DNA from: an uncultured Clostridia bacterium
GTDB taxonomy: Bacteria > Bacillota > Clostridia > Oscillospirales > Acutalibacteraceae
DNA: 59,251 bases
Direction of reading: 5' to 3'
Assembly: GCA_946183365.1 (NCBI GenBank)
Contig: CAMHAH010000017.1
Location: 1 to 59,251 of the forward strand
Part shown: positions 44,567 through 53,576 of the stretch, piece by piece
How positions within the stretch are numbered: the stretch's first letter is position 1
Layout: every line of letters begins with the position of its first letter
Notes under the pieces: model-generated
The model's input: only the letters and a program-made list of their open reading frames with translations
Told to the model about the DNA's origin: nothing
The model's database searches: none
Translations under genes and position numbers: made by a program

Positions 44567-45745
44567 TTATCTCAATATCTTTTTGATCCTCTCTATCGCT
44601 TCTATCGTGTTCTCTCTGTCGCCGAAGGACGTCAGACGGAAATGCCCTTTGCCCTGACTGCCGAAGCCCTCGCCGGGTGTTCCGACTACCTGAGCGTTCT
44701 CGAGAAGATCATCAAAGAACTCCCAGCTCCCCATGCCCTTAGGACATTCGAGCCAGATATACGGCGAGTTTTTGCCGCCCGTATAGAATATCCCCAGCTC
44801 GTCGAGCGCCTTGGAGATGATCCGGGCGTTCTCTTTATAGTAGGCAATATTGGCTTTGAATTCTTTCTGCCCTTCCTGTGAGAATACGGCGGCCGCGGCA
44901 CACTGCACGGGATAGGACACGCCGTTGAATTTGGTCGCCTGTCGGCGGTACCAAAGGGCATGGATATTGTGACCGTCGCGGGCAAGCTCCTTCGGGATCA
45001 CCGTATAGCCGCAGCGCACGCCGGTAAAGCCCGCAGTCTTTGAAAGAGAGCAGAACTCGATCGCGCATGTTCTTGCCCCGTCGATCGCAAAGATCGAGCG
45101 CGGACAGTCGTCCTCGATAAACGCCTCATATGCCGCATCATAGAGAATGATCGCGTCATGTTGATTGGCATAGTCCACCCATGCCTTGAGCTGTTCGGCA
45201 TCATACGCCGCGCCGGTGGGGTTGTTCGGAGAGCAAAGGTAGATGATATCCGCATGAACACTCTCGTCGGGCATCGGGAGAAAACGCTTCTCCCTTGTAC
45301 CGGGTGCGTATATGATTTTTCTGCCTGCCATAATGTTGGCGTCAACATAGACAGGATAGACCGGATCGGGAACCATCACGACGTTATCGGCGCCGAAAAT
45401 ATCGCCGATATTGCCTGTGTCGGACTTTGCGCCGTCGCTGATAAAGACTTCATCCGCTCCGACTGTTACCCCAAATCCCGCGTAATACTTTGCGACCGCC
45501 TCGCGTACAAAATCATAGCCCTCATACTCGGGATAGCCCTTGAAGGTCTCTTTGAGGCTCAGCTCTCCCGCGCCGATCTTCATCGCCTGCACGGCAGTGC
45601 GCGGCAGAGGGAGCGTCACGTCGCCGATGCCGAGTCGGATCAGCTTTTCGTCGGGATGAGCGGCGGCATACGCCGAGGTTTTCTTCGCTATCTCGGCAAA
45701 GAGATAGTTCGGTACTAAGTTATCAAAATTTCGATTGATTTTCAT
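44567..45745 (-). CDS. dapL: LL-diaminopimelate aminotransferase
   Basis: Converts tetrahydrodipicolinate directly to LL-diaminopimelate with glutamate as amino donor, serving lysine and peptidoglycan synthesis. 392 residues, PLP fold-type I. Family-typical N-terminus NYLFAEIAKK, then IRLGIGDVTLPLP, ISDGAKSDTGNI, CSPNNPTGAAY and the PLP lysine in FCSLSKTAGFTGVRCGY. The start was set at ATG 45745 (MKINRNFDNLVPNYLF), preceded by AAGGAAGG; a longer in-frame start is not supported. It lies alone between glnA2 and the second ANTAR gene, on the minus strand, and could be transcribed with that gene through the repeat at 45794-45926. Confidence 0.93.
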   Translation of the reverse strand: MKINRNFDNLVPNYLFAEIAKKTSAYAAAHPDEKLIRLGIGDVTLPLPRTAVQAMKIGAGELSLKETFKGYPEYEGYDFVREAVAKYYAGFGVTVGADEVFISDGAKSDTGNIGDIFGADNVVMVPDPVYPVYVDANIMAGRKIIYAPGTREKRFLPMPDESVHADIIYLCSPNNPTGAAYDAEQLKAWVDYANQHDAIILYDAAYEAFIEDDCPRSIFAIDGARTCAIEFCSLSKTAGFTGVRCGYTVIPKELARDGHNIHALWYRRQATKFNGVSYPVQCAAAAVFSQEGQKEFKANIAYYKENARIISKALDELGIFYTGGKNSPYIWLECPKGMGSWEFFDDLLENAQVVGTPGEGFGSQGKGHFRLTSFGDRENTIEAIERIKKILR

Positions 45746-45793
45746 GTTGTTTCCTTCCTTGTTCGGTTGAGATAGCAGTCTCAAAATAAGGTT

Positions 45794-45926
45794 GAGATTG
45801 CCACACGTCGTCGCTCGCCGTATTCGGTAGGCATATCCGGTTGGTATGCCTTGACCTCATGTGGCGGCTCCTCCTCTCCCCAAAAAGCGGGGCTTTTCGG
45901 GGACCCCGTTTAGGCCTCGCAATGAC
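45794..45926. repeat. GTCATTGCGAG...GTGGCAATCTC repeat (133-bp form) with nested module
   Basis: Plus-strand ends are GAGATTGCCAC and CTCGCAATGAC, the reverse of the short copy at 32670-32711. The interior 45806-45907 matches 15247-15349 (CGTCGTCGCTCGCCGT to GGGACCCC). It reaches the nitR copy 2 stop codon. Confidence 0.8.
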
Positions 45927-46510
45927 TATTTTAAGTATCGGTCGATCACGATCTGAGCCGCCTGTCGCTTGGTGATGCCTGCGTTCATCGCCTGTTTTTC
46001 GATATACTGATGCGCGTCGCTTTCGCTCATGTCCTCGTTGTCGATCAAAAACCATTTTGCTTTGTTGACGATGCGGATCTCTTGGAGCTTGTCTTCGGCT
46101 TTGCCTGCCTTTTTCTGTACCGTCCTGAGCATTTCTCGCGCGGAGATCAGGAGTGATACGGCCTGCGTGATCGTTTGCTGAGAGGACGGCTTTCGAACGA
46201 CGAAAACGCCGTGAGAGACCGTCCTTTGCATAATATCCTCGTACACATCCGATGACGCGAAAATCACCGCAAGCGTGCCGATATGCTCAGTCACATCGAC
46301 GCATAGGCGCGAGCCGAACTCGTCTTTAAGCGGCGCGTTGACGATCACGAAGTCATAGCGCTTCTCCGTCAGGTTTCGCCTTGCCTCGCCCGCGTTCGTG
46401 ACATGATCGGTATGAAAATTCCTCTCATGCAGAAGGGAGCTTATCTCTTGCATAAATCTTTCAGACGACGAGACCACCATCGCCTGATAGCGCAGCTGTT
46501 CTAAAGTCAT
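45926..46510 (-). CDS. ANTAR-domain antiterminator with degenerate receiver (NitR-like), copy 2
   Basis: 194 residues, a paralogue of the 40.4-kb regulator: same receiver-like fold with Asn58 where the phospho-acceptor Asp should be (YDFVIVNAPLKDEFGSRLC), the same linker, and a C-terminal ANTAR domain (VNKAKWFLIDNEDMSESDAHQYI, then AAQIVIDRYLK). The start was set at ATG 46510 (MTLEQLRYQAM), which aligns with copy 1; the extended frame upstream runs through the promoter and leader and is not coding. It has its own consensus promoter and leader hairpin, so it could control its own readthrough. Divergent from the type III glutamine synthetase gene. Confidence 0.9.
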   Translation of the reverse strand: MTLEQLRYQAMVVSSSERFMQEISSLLHERNFHTDHVTNAGEARRNLTEKRYDFVIVNAPLKDEFGSRLCVDVTEHIGTLAVIFASSDVYEDIMQRTVSHGVFVVRKPSSQQTITQAVSLLISAREMLRTVQKKAGKAEDKLQEIRIVNKAKWFLIDNEDMSESDAHQYIEKQAMNAGITKRQAAQIVIDRYLK

Positions 46511-46557
46511 ATCTCCCTTCACCCCTTTTATACCGTACACGGAAGTACGATCAACGT

Positions 46558-46642
46558 AAAAAGGCGCTATTCGGGCACGAGCTCCCAAATAAACGCCTTT
46601 GTTTATCGTGCATATTATAGCATTGTTTGCATAATATGTCAA
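46558..46642 (-). promoter_or_regulatory. nitR copy 2 promoter and leader hairpin
   Basis: On the minus strand TTGACA (46642-46637), 17 bp, TATAAT (46619-46614). Then hairpin 46600-46560, 5' arm AAAGGCGTTTATTTGGG and 3' arm CCCGAATAGCGCCTTT, followed by TTTT. Confidence 0.87.
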
Positions 46643-46696
46643 TTGTTTAAAACTTCAAAGTGTTAAATTTTTTTGATAATTTTTTCACGATTACCC

Positions 46697-46790
46697 TTGA
46701 CAAATGAAAAGTCGGGGCGTATAATGCGTGCTGTAAAGACAAAGGCGTTTTGGACACAGAAGTCCAAGACGCCTTTGTCTATTTCTTTAT
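46697..46790 (+). promoter_or_regulatory. glnN (GSIII) promoter and leader hairpin
   Basis: TTGACA (46697-46702), 17 bp, TATAAT (46720-46725). Hairpin 46737-46780 has a 19-bp stem (5' arm AGACAAAGGCGTTTTGGAC) and the six-base loop ACAGAA, with A at position 1 and G at position 4, as described for ANTAR targets; ATTTCTTTAT follows. Confidence 0.88.
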
Positions 46791-46807
46791 GAAAAGGAGA
46801 AGGTATT

Positions 46808-48901
46808 ATGGCAAACGTAGCAGAATATTTCGGAAGTCTGGTATTTGACGACAAGACGATGAAAGAGCGGCTGGATCCCAATATCTACAAGCAGCTCCGC
46901 AAAACGATCGACGACGGCGAGCAGCTGAATATTCAGGTAGCGAACGCCGTAGCCGCGGCATTGAAGGAATGGGCGGTAGAGAAGGGTGCGACTCATTACA
47001 CTCACTGGTTCCAGCCGCTGACCGGTATCACCGCAGAGAAGCATGACAGCTTTATCACTCCCTCTCCCGACGGCAGAGTGATCATGGAATTCTCCGGCAA
47101 GGAGCTGATCAAGGGCGAGCCCGACGCGTCCTCGTTCCCCTCGGGCGGTCTGCGCGCGACCTTTGAAGCGAGAGGCTATACCGCGTGGGACCCCACCTCC
47201 TACGCTTTCATCAAGGGCAAGACCCTCTGTATCCCCACCGCGTTCGCATCCTACAGCGCAGATGCGTTGGATAAAAAGACCCCGCTGTTGCGCTCCATGC
47301 AGGCGCTGAATATCCAGGCGATGCGCGTCTTGAAGCTCTTCGGTAACGAGGACGTCAAGCGCGTTGTTACCTCTGTCGGACCCGAGCAGGAATACTTCCT
47401 TGTACCCAAGGAGCTGTACGCAAAGCGCAAGGATCTGATCTATACAGGCCGCACGCTCTTCGGCGCTCGTCCTCCCAAGGGTCAGGAGCTCGACGATCAC
47501 TACTTCGGTACCATCAAGCCGCGCGTCCTCGCGTATATGGAGGATCTCAACGACGAGCTGTGGAAGCTCGGTATCCTCGCGAAAACCCAGCATAACGAGG
47601 TCGCTCCGGCACAGCATGAGCTGGCTCCCATCTACACGACGACCAACGTCGCGACCGATCACAACCAGCTGACCATGGAGATCATGCAGAAGGTCGCGGA
47701 GCGCCACGGTCTGGTATGTCTGCTGCATGAAAAGCCCTTCAAGGGCGTGAACGGCTCGGGCAAGCACAACAACTGGTCGATCGGCACGGATACAGGAGTC
47801 AACCTGCTCACTCCCGGTGAGACGCCGTTTGAGAATGTCCAGTTCCTGCTATTCCTCGTAGCGGTCATTAAGGCGGTCGACGAGTATCAGGATTTGCTGA
47901 GATTGTCCGTTGCCACCGCCGGCAACGATCACCGCTTGGGCGCGAACGAAGCGCCGCCTGCCGTCATCTCCATCTTCCTCGGCGACGAGCTGACTGCCGT
48001 GCTGGACGCAATCGAGAACGATACCGAGTATGAGGGCACAAAGAAGAAATATATGAAGCTCGGCGTTGACGTTCTGCCGCGATTCAGACGTGATACCACC
48101 GACCGCAACCGCACCTCGCCATTTGCGTTTACGGGCAACAAGTTTGAGTTCCGTATGCTCGGCTCCTCTAACTCCATCGCCTGCTGTAACATGATGCTCA
48201 ACTCCGCTGTCGCGGAAGTCTTGAAGCAGTTTGCGGATGTGCTGGAGAAGTCCGAGGACTTTGAAAACGATGTTCACGATCTCATTCGCAAGACGATCAA
48301 GGAGCATAAGCGGATCATCTTCAACGGCAACGGCTACGATGACGCATGGATCGAAGAAGCCGAGAAGCGCGGATTATCCAACCTCAAAACGACTGCCGAT
48401 GCGATGCCGCATCTGCTGGACGAAAAGAATGTCGCGATGCTGACCGCTCACAAGGTATTTACCGTCGCTGAGCTTGAGAGCCGCATGGAGATCATGCTCG
48501 AAAACTATGTCAAGCAGGTCAATATCGAAGCGCTGACGATGGTTGATATGACCGGCAAGCAGATCATCCCCGCGATCGAGACCTATCTGATGAAGCTCTT
48601 GAAGAACGTTTCTATGAAGAAGGCGATCTCGCCCGAGATCAGCTGTGCTTATGAGACAGCCAACATCGAGAAGCTCTCCGCCGCCTGTGACGAGATGAGC
48701 GCCAACGCGGGTATCCTCGAGCGTTTGGCAGAGCATCTGGCGCATATCGACGATATCGTGGAGCAAGCGAACTTCGTCCGCGACGAGCTCCTGCCGCAGA
48801 TGGATACACTGCGCAACTATGCCGACGCGGCAGAAGCGGTCGTTGATGCCGAGATCTGGCCGTTGCCGACCTACGGCGAGCTGCTCTTCGGAGTGAGATA
48901 A
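46808..48901 (+). CDS. glnN: Glutamine synthetase type III
   Basis: 697 residues, the large GSIII class of gut anaerobes and cyanobacteria (dodecamer). Family-typical segments: [92 protein letters not shown] and the substrate motif [17 protein letters not shown]. It makes a third glutamine synthetase in the island, unrelated in size to the two short type I forms. Start ATG 46808 follows AAAAGGAGAAGG. Consensus promoter plus leader hairpin upstream; the amt gene follows 177 bp on and may be cotranscribed, as no strong terminator lies between, only a REP-like repeat and another hairpin. Confidence 0.97.
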   Translation: MANVAEYFGSLVFDDKTMKERLDPNIYKQLRKTIDDGEQLNIQVANAVAAALKEWAVEKGATHYTHWFQPLTGITAEKHDSFITPSPDGRVIMEFSGKELIKGEPDASSFPSGGLRATFEARGYTAWDPTSYAFIKGKTLCIPTAFASYSADALDKKTPLLRSMQALNIQAMRVLKLFGNEDVKRVVTSVGPEQEYFLVPKELYAKRKDLIYTGRTLFGARPPKGQELDDHYFGTIKPRVLAYMEDLNDELWKLGILAKTQHNEVAPAQHELAPIYTTTNVATDHNQLTMEIMQKVAERHGLVCLLHEKPFKGVNGSGKHNNWSIGTDTGVNLLTPGETPFENVQFLLFLVAVIKAVDEYQDLLRLSVATAGNDHRLGANEAPPAVISIFLGDELTAVLDAIENDTEYEGTKKKYMKLGVDVLPRFRRDTTDRNRTSPFAFTGNKFEFRMLGSSNSIACCNMMLNSAVAEVLKQFADVLEKSEDFENDVHDLIRKTIKEHKRIIFNGNGYDDAWIEEAEKRGLSNLKTTADAMPHLLDEKNVAMLTAHKVFTVAELESRMEIMLENYVKQVNIEALTMVDMTGKQIIPAIETYLMKLLKNVSMKKAISPEISCAYETANIEKLSAACDEMSANAGILERLAEHLAHIDDIVEQANFVRDELLPQMDTLRNYADAAEAVVDAEIWPLPTYGELLFGVR

Positions 48902-48963
48902 ATCGGTTGAGGCGGAAACCTTGCATAACAATATCTTTAATTGATATAACGGAATCGCTTCCA

Positions 48964-49011
48964 CCTCATCAGTCAGGCTTTGCCTGACAGCTTCCCCTCA
49001 AGGGGAAGCCT
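48964..49011. repeat. REP-like paired-hairpin repeat between glnN and amt
   Basis: Two hairpins, GTCAGGCtttGCCTGAC and GCTTCCCCtcaaGGGGAAGC, same layout as 26564-26610. Confidence 0.7.
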
Positions 49012-49021
49012 ATAAAAGTAC

Positions 49022-49053
49022 AAAGGCGTACTCTGCTTTTGCGGGGTACGCCT
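49022..49053 (+). promoter_or_regulatory. amt leader hairpin
   Basis: Perfect 13-bp stem with G-T pairs and loop TTTT; 5' arm AAAGGCGTACTCTGC belongs to the island family. The following CATTTCATATTT is a weak T-run, so it may tune translation or readthrough from glnN rather than terminate fully. Confidence 0.65.
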
Positions 49054-49078
49054 CATTTCATATTTGGAAGGTGAAACT

Positions 49079-50800
49079 ATGACAGTAGAATTTTGGTTTT
49101 TGATCGGCGCCGCTCTGGTGTTCTGGATGCAGGCAGGCTTTGCGATGGTAGAAGCGGGCTTTACCCGTGCCAAGAACGCCGGCAATATCATCATGAAAAA
49201 CCTGATGGATTTTTGTATCGGTACCGTGGTATTCGCCCTGTTGGGCTATACCATCATGATGGGTGAGGATACCTTATTCGGTCTGATCGGAATCCCGAAC
49301 ATGGACTTATTTACCCACTTCAAGGCGTTCATCGCGTCTCCCGGGAACGGCGACTTTACCGCCGCTTCCACCTTCGTGTTCAACCTTGTTTTCTGCGCGA
49401 CGACCGCAACGATCGTTTCCGGCGCTATGGCAGAGAGGACGAAGTTCTCCGCCTACTGTATCTATTCGGGCGTGATCTCCCTGTTCATCTACCCGATCGA
49501 AGCGCACTGGATCTGGGGCGGCGGCTGGCTCAGTCAACTCGGCTTTCATGATTACGCAGGTTCATGCGCGATCCACATGGTCGGCGGTATCGCGGCGTTG
49601 GTAGGCGCGGCGATCTTAGGACCAAGACTTGGCAAGTATGAGCGTGATGAAAACGGCAGGGTCATCAAGGTCAATGCATTCCCCGGTCACAACATCGTTA
49701 TCGGCGCTTTAGGCGTATTCATCCTGTGGCTCGGCTGGTATGGCTTCAACGGCGCGGCGGCGACCACTCCGAGTGAGCTTGCGTCGATCTTTCTGACCAC
49801 CACGATCGCTCCCGCTGTCGCCACCTGCGTCACCATGGCGTTCACATGGATCAAAAACGGCAAGCCCGATGTATCCATGTGCCTGAACGCCTCTCTTGCC
49901 GGACTGGTCGGCGTGACCGCAGGCTGTGATGCCCTTGACGCGATCGGCGCCTCAGTCGTCGGTATCGTGTCCGGTATCATCGTCGTTGTCGTCGTCGAGG
50001 CGCTCGACATGAAGCTGCATATCGATGATCCCGTCGGAGCGGTAGGCGTGCATATGGCGAACGGTATCTGGGGCACGATCGCTGTCGGTCTGCTCGCGAA
50101 TCCCGACGCTCCCGCAGGGCTCAGCGGCTTGCTGTATACAGGAGATTTCCGTCAGCTCGGCTTACAGCTCTTGGGCTTCGGCTCCGTCGGTATCTACGCG
50201 GCGATCATGATGGTCATCACCTTTGTGATCATCAAAAAGACGATCGGACTGCGCGCAACGGCTGAGGAAGAGATCATGGGTCTCGACATCACCGAGCACG
50301 GTCTGCCGTCGGCATACGCGGGCTTTGCGGCGACATCGGAGGACTATTCCGTATACGGTGAGGACGTTGCCGTTGTCGCGGGGGATATACCCGTGGCTGA
50401 GGCTGTCGAGGTCAAGAGCGTTCCGTCCTTTGATAACGGTGAGCAAAGGTTCACGAAGATCGAGATTATCTGTAAGGAAGCTCGGTTTGAAAAGCTCAAG
50501 AGAGCGATGGCTCAGCTCGGTATCACCGGCATGACCGTCACCCATGTCATGGGCTACGGCTCTCAGAAGGGCAAGCCCGAATATTACCGCGGCGTTTTGG
50601 TCGACACCAACCTGCTGCCCAAGATCCAGGTCGAGATGGTCGTATCCGCGATCCCTGTTCGCGACGTGATCGAAGCGGCGAAGAAGGCGCTCTATACCGG
50701 ACACATCGGCGACGGCAAGATCTTTGTTTACAACGTAGATAACGTGGTCAAGGTCCGCACCGGTGAAGAGGGCTACGCCGCCCTGCAGGATGTGGAATAA
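49079..50800 (+). CDS. amt: Ammonium transporter fused to a P-II (GlnK/GlnB) domain
   Basis: 573 residues. Residues 1-400 are an Amt/MEP channel with about eleven membrane segments and FWMQAGFAMVEAGF, GAMAERTKFSAY, HWIWGGGWL, DYAGSCAIHMVGG (first pore His) and GVHMANGIWG (second pore His). After a linker rich in Asp, Glu and Val, residues 458-570 form a complete P-II domain: FTKIEIICKEARFEKLKRAM, T-loop YGSQKGKPEYYRG with Tyr503 at the position of the uridylylated Tyr51, LPKIQVEMVV and the C-terminal GDGKIFVYNVDNVVKVRTGE (ATP-binding B and C loops). Amt and GlnK are normally separate proteins, so the sensor-gate is tethered here. Start ATG 49079 follows GGAAGGTG. Confidence 0.95.
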   Translation: MTVEFWFLIGAALVFWMQAGFAMVEAGFTRAKNAGNIIMKNLMDFCIGTVVFALLGYTIMMGEDTLFGLIGIPNMDLFTHFKAFIASPGNGDFTAASTFVFNLVFCATTATIVSGAMAERTKFSAYCIYSGVISLFIYPIEAHWIWGGGWLSQLGFHDYAGSCAIHMVGGIAALVGAAILGPRLGKYERDENGRVIKVNAFPGHNIVIGALGVFILWLGWYGFNGAAATTPSELASIFLTTTIAPAVATCVTMAFTWIKNGKPDVSMCLNASLAGLVGVTAGCDALDAIGASVVGIVSGIIVVVVVEALDMKLHIDDPVGAVGVHMANGIWGTIAVGLLANPDAPAGLSGLLYTGDFRQLGLQLLGFGSVGIYAAIMMVITFVIIKKTIGLRATAEEEIMGLDITEHGLPSAYAGFAATSEDYSVYGEDVAVVAGDIPVAEAVEVKSVPSFDNGEQRFTKIEIICKEARFEKLKRAMAQLGITGMTVTHVMGYGSQKGKPEYYRGVLVDTNLLPKIQVEMVVSAIPVRDVIEAAKKALYTGHIGDGKIFVYNVDNVVKVRTGEEGYAALQDVE

Positions 50801-50889
50801 CGGGTTTTCGGGAGCCGGAACCGTCCCTTTAAAATATCTGAATAATAACTCTCATTAAGTTGCCTAAAAGACAGGCTCCCTTCAACCAT

Positions 50890-50926
50890 AGACCCCGAGG
50901 ATCATTTCTTCGGGGTCTGTTTGTCT
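50890..50926 (+). terminator. amt terminator
   Basis: Stem AGACCCCGA / TCGGGGTCT, 11-nt loop, then GTTTGTCTT. It abuts the purF promoter. Confidence 0.8.
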
Positions 50927-51005
50927 TGACAAATCACGCGCTGAGTCATATAATACATGAAGGCAAAGACGCCTTGGATATCCAAAGCGTCTTTGCCTAT
51001 TTTTA
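50926..51005 (+). promoter_or_regulatory. purF-carAB promoter and leader hairpin
   Basis: TTGACA (50926-50931), 17 bp, TATAAT (50949-50954). Then hairpin 50961-50998 (AGGCAAAGACGC / GCGTCTTTGCCT with an inner TTGGATATCCAA), followed by ATTTTTAT. Confidence 0.87.
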
Positions 51006-51033
51006 TGCCCAAAAACCATGAACAAGAGGTTTT

Positions 51034-52467
51034 ATGATGAACAGTATACATGAAGAATGTGGCGTGTTCGGCATCTACAGCGCGGCCGACGATGATTTAG
51101 CGGCGTTGACCTATTACGGACTGTATGCCCTGCAGCACCGCGGACAGGAAAGCGCCGGCATCGCCGTAAATGATGACGGCGTGTTCCGCTGTATCAAAGG
51201 CGAGGGCTTGATCAGCGAGGTGTTCGGCGGAGAAAAGTTCCGATCCCTCGGGACAGGTCATATCGCGGTCGGTCATGTGCGCTATGCCACCACGGGGAGC
51301 AACGCCGCGCAGAATATCCAGCCGCTCTTGGTCAATCACCATAAGGGCAGGATGGCGCTGTGCCACAACGGTAACCTGTCCAATTCCTACCTGCTGAGGA
51401 CAAGGTTAGAAGAAAACGGTGCGATCTTCCATACTACCACCGACTCAGAGGTCATCTCTTATATGATCGTACAGGAGCGGCTGCGCCATGGCTCGATCGA
51501 GGATGCCGTCAGCGCGGCGATGGAGTCCATTGAGGGCGCGTACTCGCTCGTGATCTGCTCGCCGCAAAAGCTGATCGCCGTCCGTGATCCGCACGGATTC
51601 CGTCCGCTGTGCTACGGCGTGACCGATAACGGCAGTGTGGTATTCGCCTCGGAATCGTGCGCGCTGGACGCGGTCGGCGCCAAGCTCGTCAGAGATCTGC
51701 GACCGGGTGAAATGGCGATCGTAGACAAAAACGGTCTGCGATTCGATACGACGCACTGCGGCAAAGTGCCGAAACACTTTTGCGTGTTTGAATATATCTA
51801 TTTTGCGCGCCCCGATTCGGTGATCGACGGCGCGTCTGTCAGCCTGTGCCGCCAGCGAGCGGGCAGATTTCTGGCAAAAGAACATCCTGTGGACGCGGAT
51901 ATCGTCATCGGCGTTCCTGATTCGGGCTTAGAGGCGGCGATCGGGTACTCGTATGAATCGGGGATACCATACGCCATCGGCTTCACCAAAAACAAATACA
52001 TCGCCCGCACCTTCATCACACCGGGTCAGGGCTCGCGTGAAGCAGGCGTGGGGATCAAGCTCAATCCGATCCGTGAGATCGTCAGAGGGAAACGCGTCGT
52101 GCTGATCGACGATTCGATCGTGCGCGGCACCACCTGCCGCCGTATCGCCGATCTCTTGTGGCAGGCAGGGGTCAGAGAGATCCATATGCGCGTCAGCGCC
52201 CCGCCCTTTGTCGCGCCGTGCTACTACGGCACCGACATCGACTCCGCCGATGTGCTGATCGCCAACCGTATGCGTGTCGACGAGATCGCAAAGGAGATCG
52301 GCGTGACCTCGCTCGGTTACCTCAGTATCGAAAACGTCAGGCTGCTGACGGGAGAGGACAGCGGCTTTTGTACCGCTTGCTTCGGCGGCAATTATCCGAC
52401 CGCGATCCCCGGCAAAACCGCGAAAAATCGCTTTGAAACCAAAATCAGTGAACAGCAAAAGGGATGA
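51034..52467 (+). CDS. purF: Amidophosphoribosyltransferase (glutamine PRPP amidotransferase)
   Basis: First committed purine step: PRPP plus glutamine to phosphoribosylamine. 477 residues. Short propeptide before the nucleophile Cys in HEECGVFGIY; glutaminase motifs GHVRYATTGSN and CHNGNLSN. PRPP loop VVLIDDSIVRGTTCRR. Cysteines at CVFEYIYFARP and SGFCTACFGG fit the [4Fe-4S] type of Bacillus, which is oxygen-sensitive. Start ATG 51034 (or 51037) after AAGAGG. It leads a purF-carA-carB operon with its own hairpin leader, unlike the usual pur operon location, so purine entry is wired to the glutamine genes. Confidence 0.97.
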   Translation: MMNSIHEECGVFGIYSAADDDLAALTYYGLYALQHRGQESAGIAVNDDGVFRCIKGEGLISEVFGGEKFRSLGTGHIAVGHVRYATTGSNAAQNIQPLLVNHHKGRMALCHNGNLSNSYLLRTRLEENGAIFHTTTDSEVISYMIVQERLRHGSIEDAVSAAMESIEGAYSLVICSPQKLIAVRDPHGFRPLCYGVTDNGSVVFASESCALDAVGAKLVRDLRPGEMAIVDKNGLRFDTTHCGKVPKHFCVFEYIYFARPDSVIDGASVSLCRQRAGRFLAKEHPVDADIVIGVPDSGLEAAIGYSYESGIPYAIGFTKNKYIARTFITPGQGSREAGVGIKLNPIREIVRGKRVVLIDDSIVRGTTCRRIADLLWQAGVREIHMRVSAPPFVAPCYYGTDIDSADVLIANRMRVDEIAKEIGVTSLGYLSIENVRLLTGEDSGFCTACFGGNYPTAIPGKTAKNRFETKISEQQKG

Positions 52468-52472
52468 ATGGA

Positions 52473-53576
52473 ATGAATGATAACTCACAATTCGATCGCA
52501 AATTGATACTGGAAAACGGCGCCTTGTTCTACGGAAAAGGCTTTGGCTGTACGGACGAAAGGGTCGTTGAGATAGTGTTCAACACCTCGCCCGTCGGCTA
52601 TCAGGAGATCCTGTCCGACCCGTCCTATACCGATCAGGGAGTCGTTATGGCATATCCGCTCATCGGCAACTACGGCATGGCGGACGACGATTATGAGTGC
52701 GATACGCCGACCATCGGCGCGCTGATCGTGCGCGAGTATAACGGCGAGCCGTCCAACTTTCGCAGTAAGGAGCCCTTGGAGGATGTGATGAACCGTTACG
52801 GTATCGTCGGCATCAGCGAGATCGATACCAGACGGTTGATCAGACATATCCGTGATCACGGCTCATGCAAGGCGCTGATCACTTCTGCAAATACTCCGAC
52901 AGAGGTTGCAGAAAAAGCGATCAAAGAAGCCTCGCTCCCGCATAACGCAGTCAGCCGCGTCAGCAGAAATAATTTTCAAAAATACGATTCCGCCGAGCAT
53001 TTGTATCATGTCGTCGCGATCGACTGCGGCATGAAAATGAACATCGTGCGTTCACTCACACAAAGAGGCTGTGATGTGATGGTCGTTCCGTGGAACGCAC
53101 GCGTGCGTGATATTCTTTCTCTCGATCCGGACGGTATCTTTTTATCTAACGGTCCAGGCAACCCCGAGGATGTTCCCGAGGTGATCGACGCCGTGAAGGA
53201 GCTGATCGGCACCGTCCCGATCTTCGGTATCTGTCTGGGTCATCAGATCCTGTCACTCGCCTACGGCGCGAAGACCTATAAGCTGAAATTCGGCCATCGC
53301 GGCGGCAATCATCCCGTCAAGAATCTGCTGACAAACAGGATCGAGATCACCTCACAGAATCATTCTTACGCGGTCGACGCGGAAAGCCTGAAAAAAACGC
53401 CTCTCACCGCGACGCATATCAATCTTCTGGACAACACAGTCGAAGGCATCGAGTGCGCGAAAGATGCCGTCTTCGGCGTGCAGTATCATCCCGAAGCCGC
53501 TCCGGGGCCGCAGGACAGCTCCTATCTGTTTGACCGGTTTATCGATTGGATGAAGGAGGCGAAGGACAATGCCTAA
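52473..53576 (+). CDS. carA: Carbamoyl-phosphate synthase small subunit
   Basis: Glutaminase subunit feeding ammonia to CarB for carbamoyl phosphate (pyrimidines and arginine). About 367 residues. N-terminal domain with [15 protein letters not shown] and [17 protein letters not shown]; class I glutaminase with nucleophile Cys in FGICLGHQI and the [11 protein letters not shown] motif. The start was set at ATG 52473, which has AAAGGG at good distance; an in-frame ATG at 52464 overlaps the purF stop (ATGA) and remains possible by coupling. The 3' end overlaps carB by 8 bp. Confidence 0.95.
   Translation: MNDNSQFDRKLILENGALFYGKGFGCTDERVVEIVFNTSPVGYQEILSDPSYTDQGVVMAYPLIGNYGMADDDYECDTPTIGALIVREYNGEPSNFRSKEPLEDVMNRYGIVGISEIDTRRLIRHIRDHGSCKALITSANTPTEVAEKAIKEASLPHNAVSRVSRNNFQKYDSAEHLYHVVAIDCGMKMNIVRSLTQRGCDVMVVPWNARVRDILSLDPDGIFLSNGPGNPEDVPEVIDAVKELIGTVPIFGICLGHQILSLAYGAKTYKLKFGHRGGNHPVKNLLTNRIEITSQNHSYAVDAESLKKTPLTATHINLLDNTVEGIECAKDAVFGVQYHPEAAPGPQDSSYLFDRFIDWMKEAKDNA

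Noticed and set aside
46787..47767. 326-codon frame on the minus strand opposite glnN
   Set aside because: Antisense to conserved catalytic regions of GSIII; no independent support.
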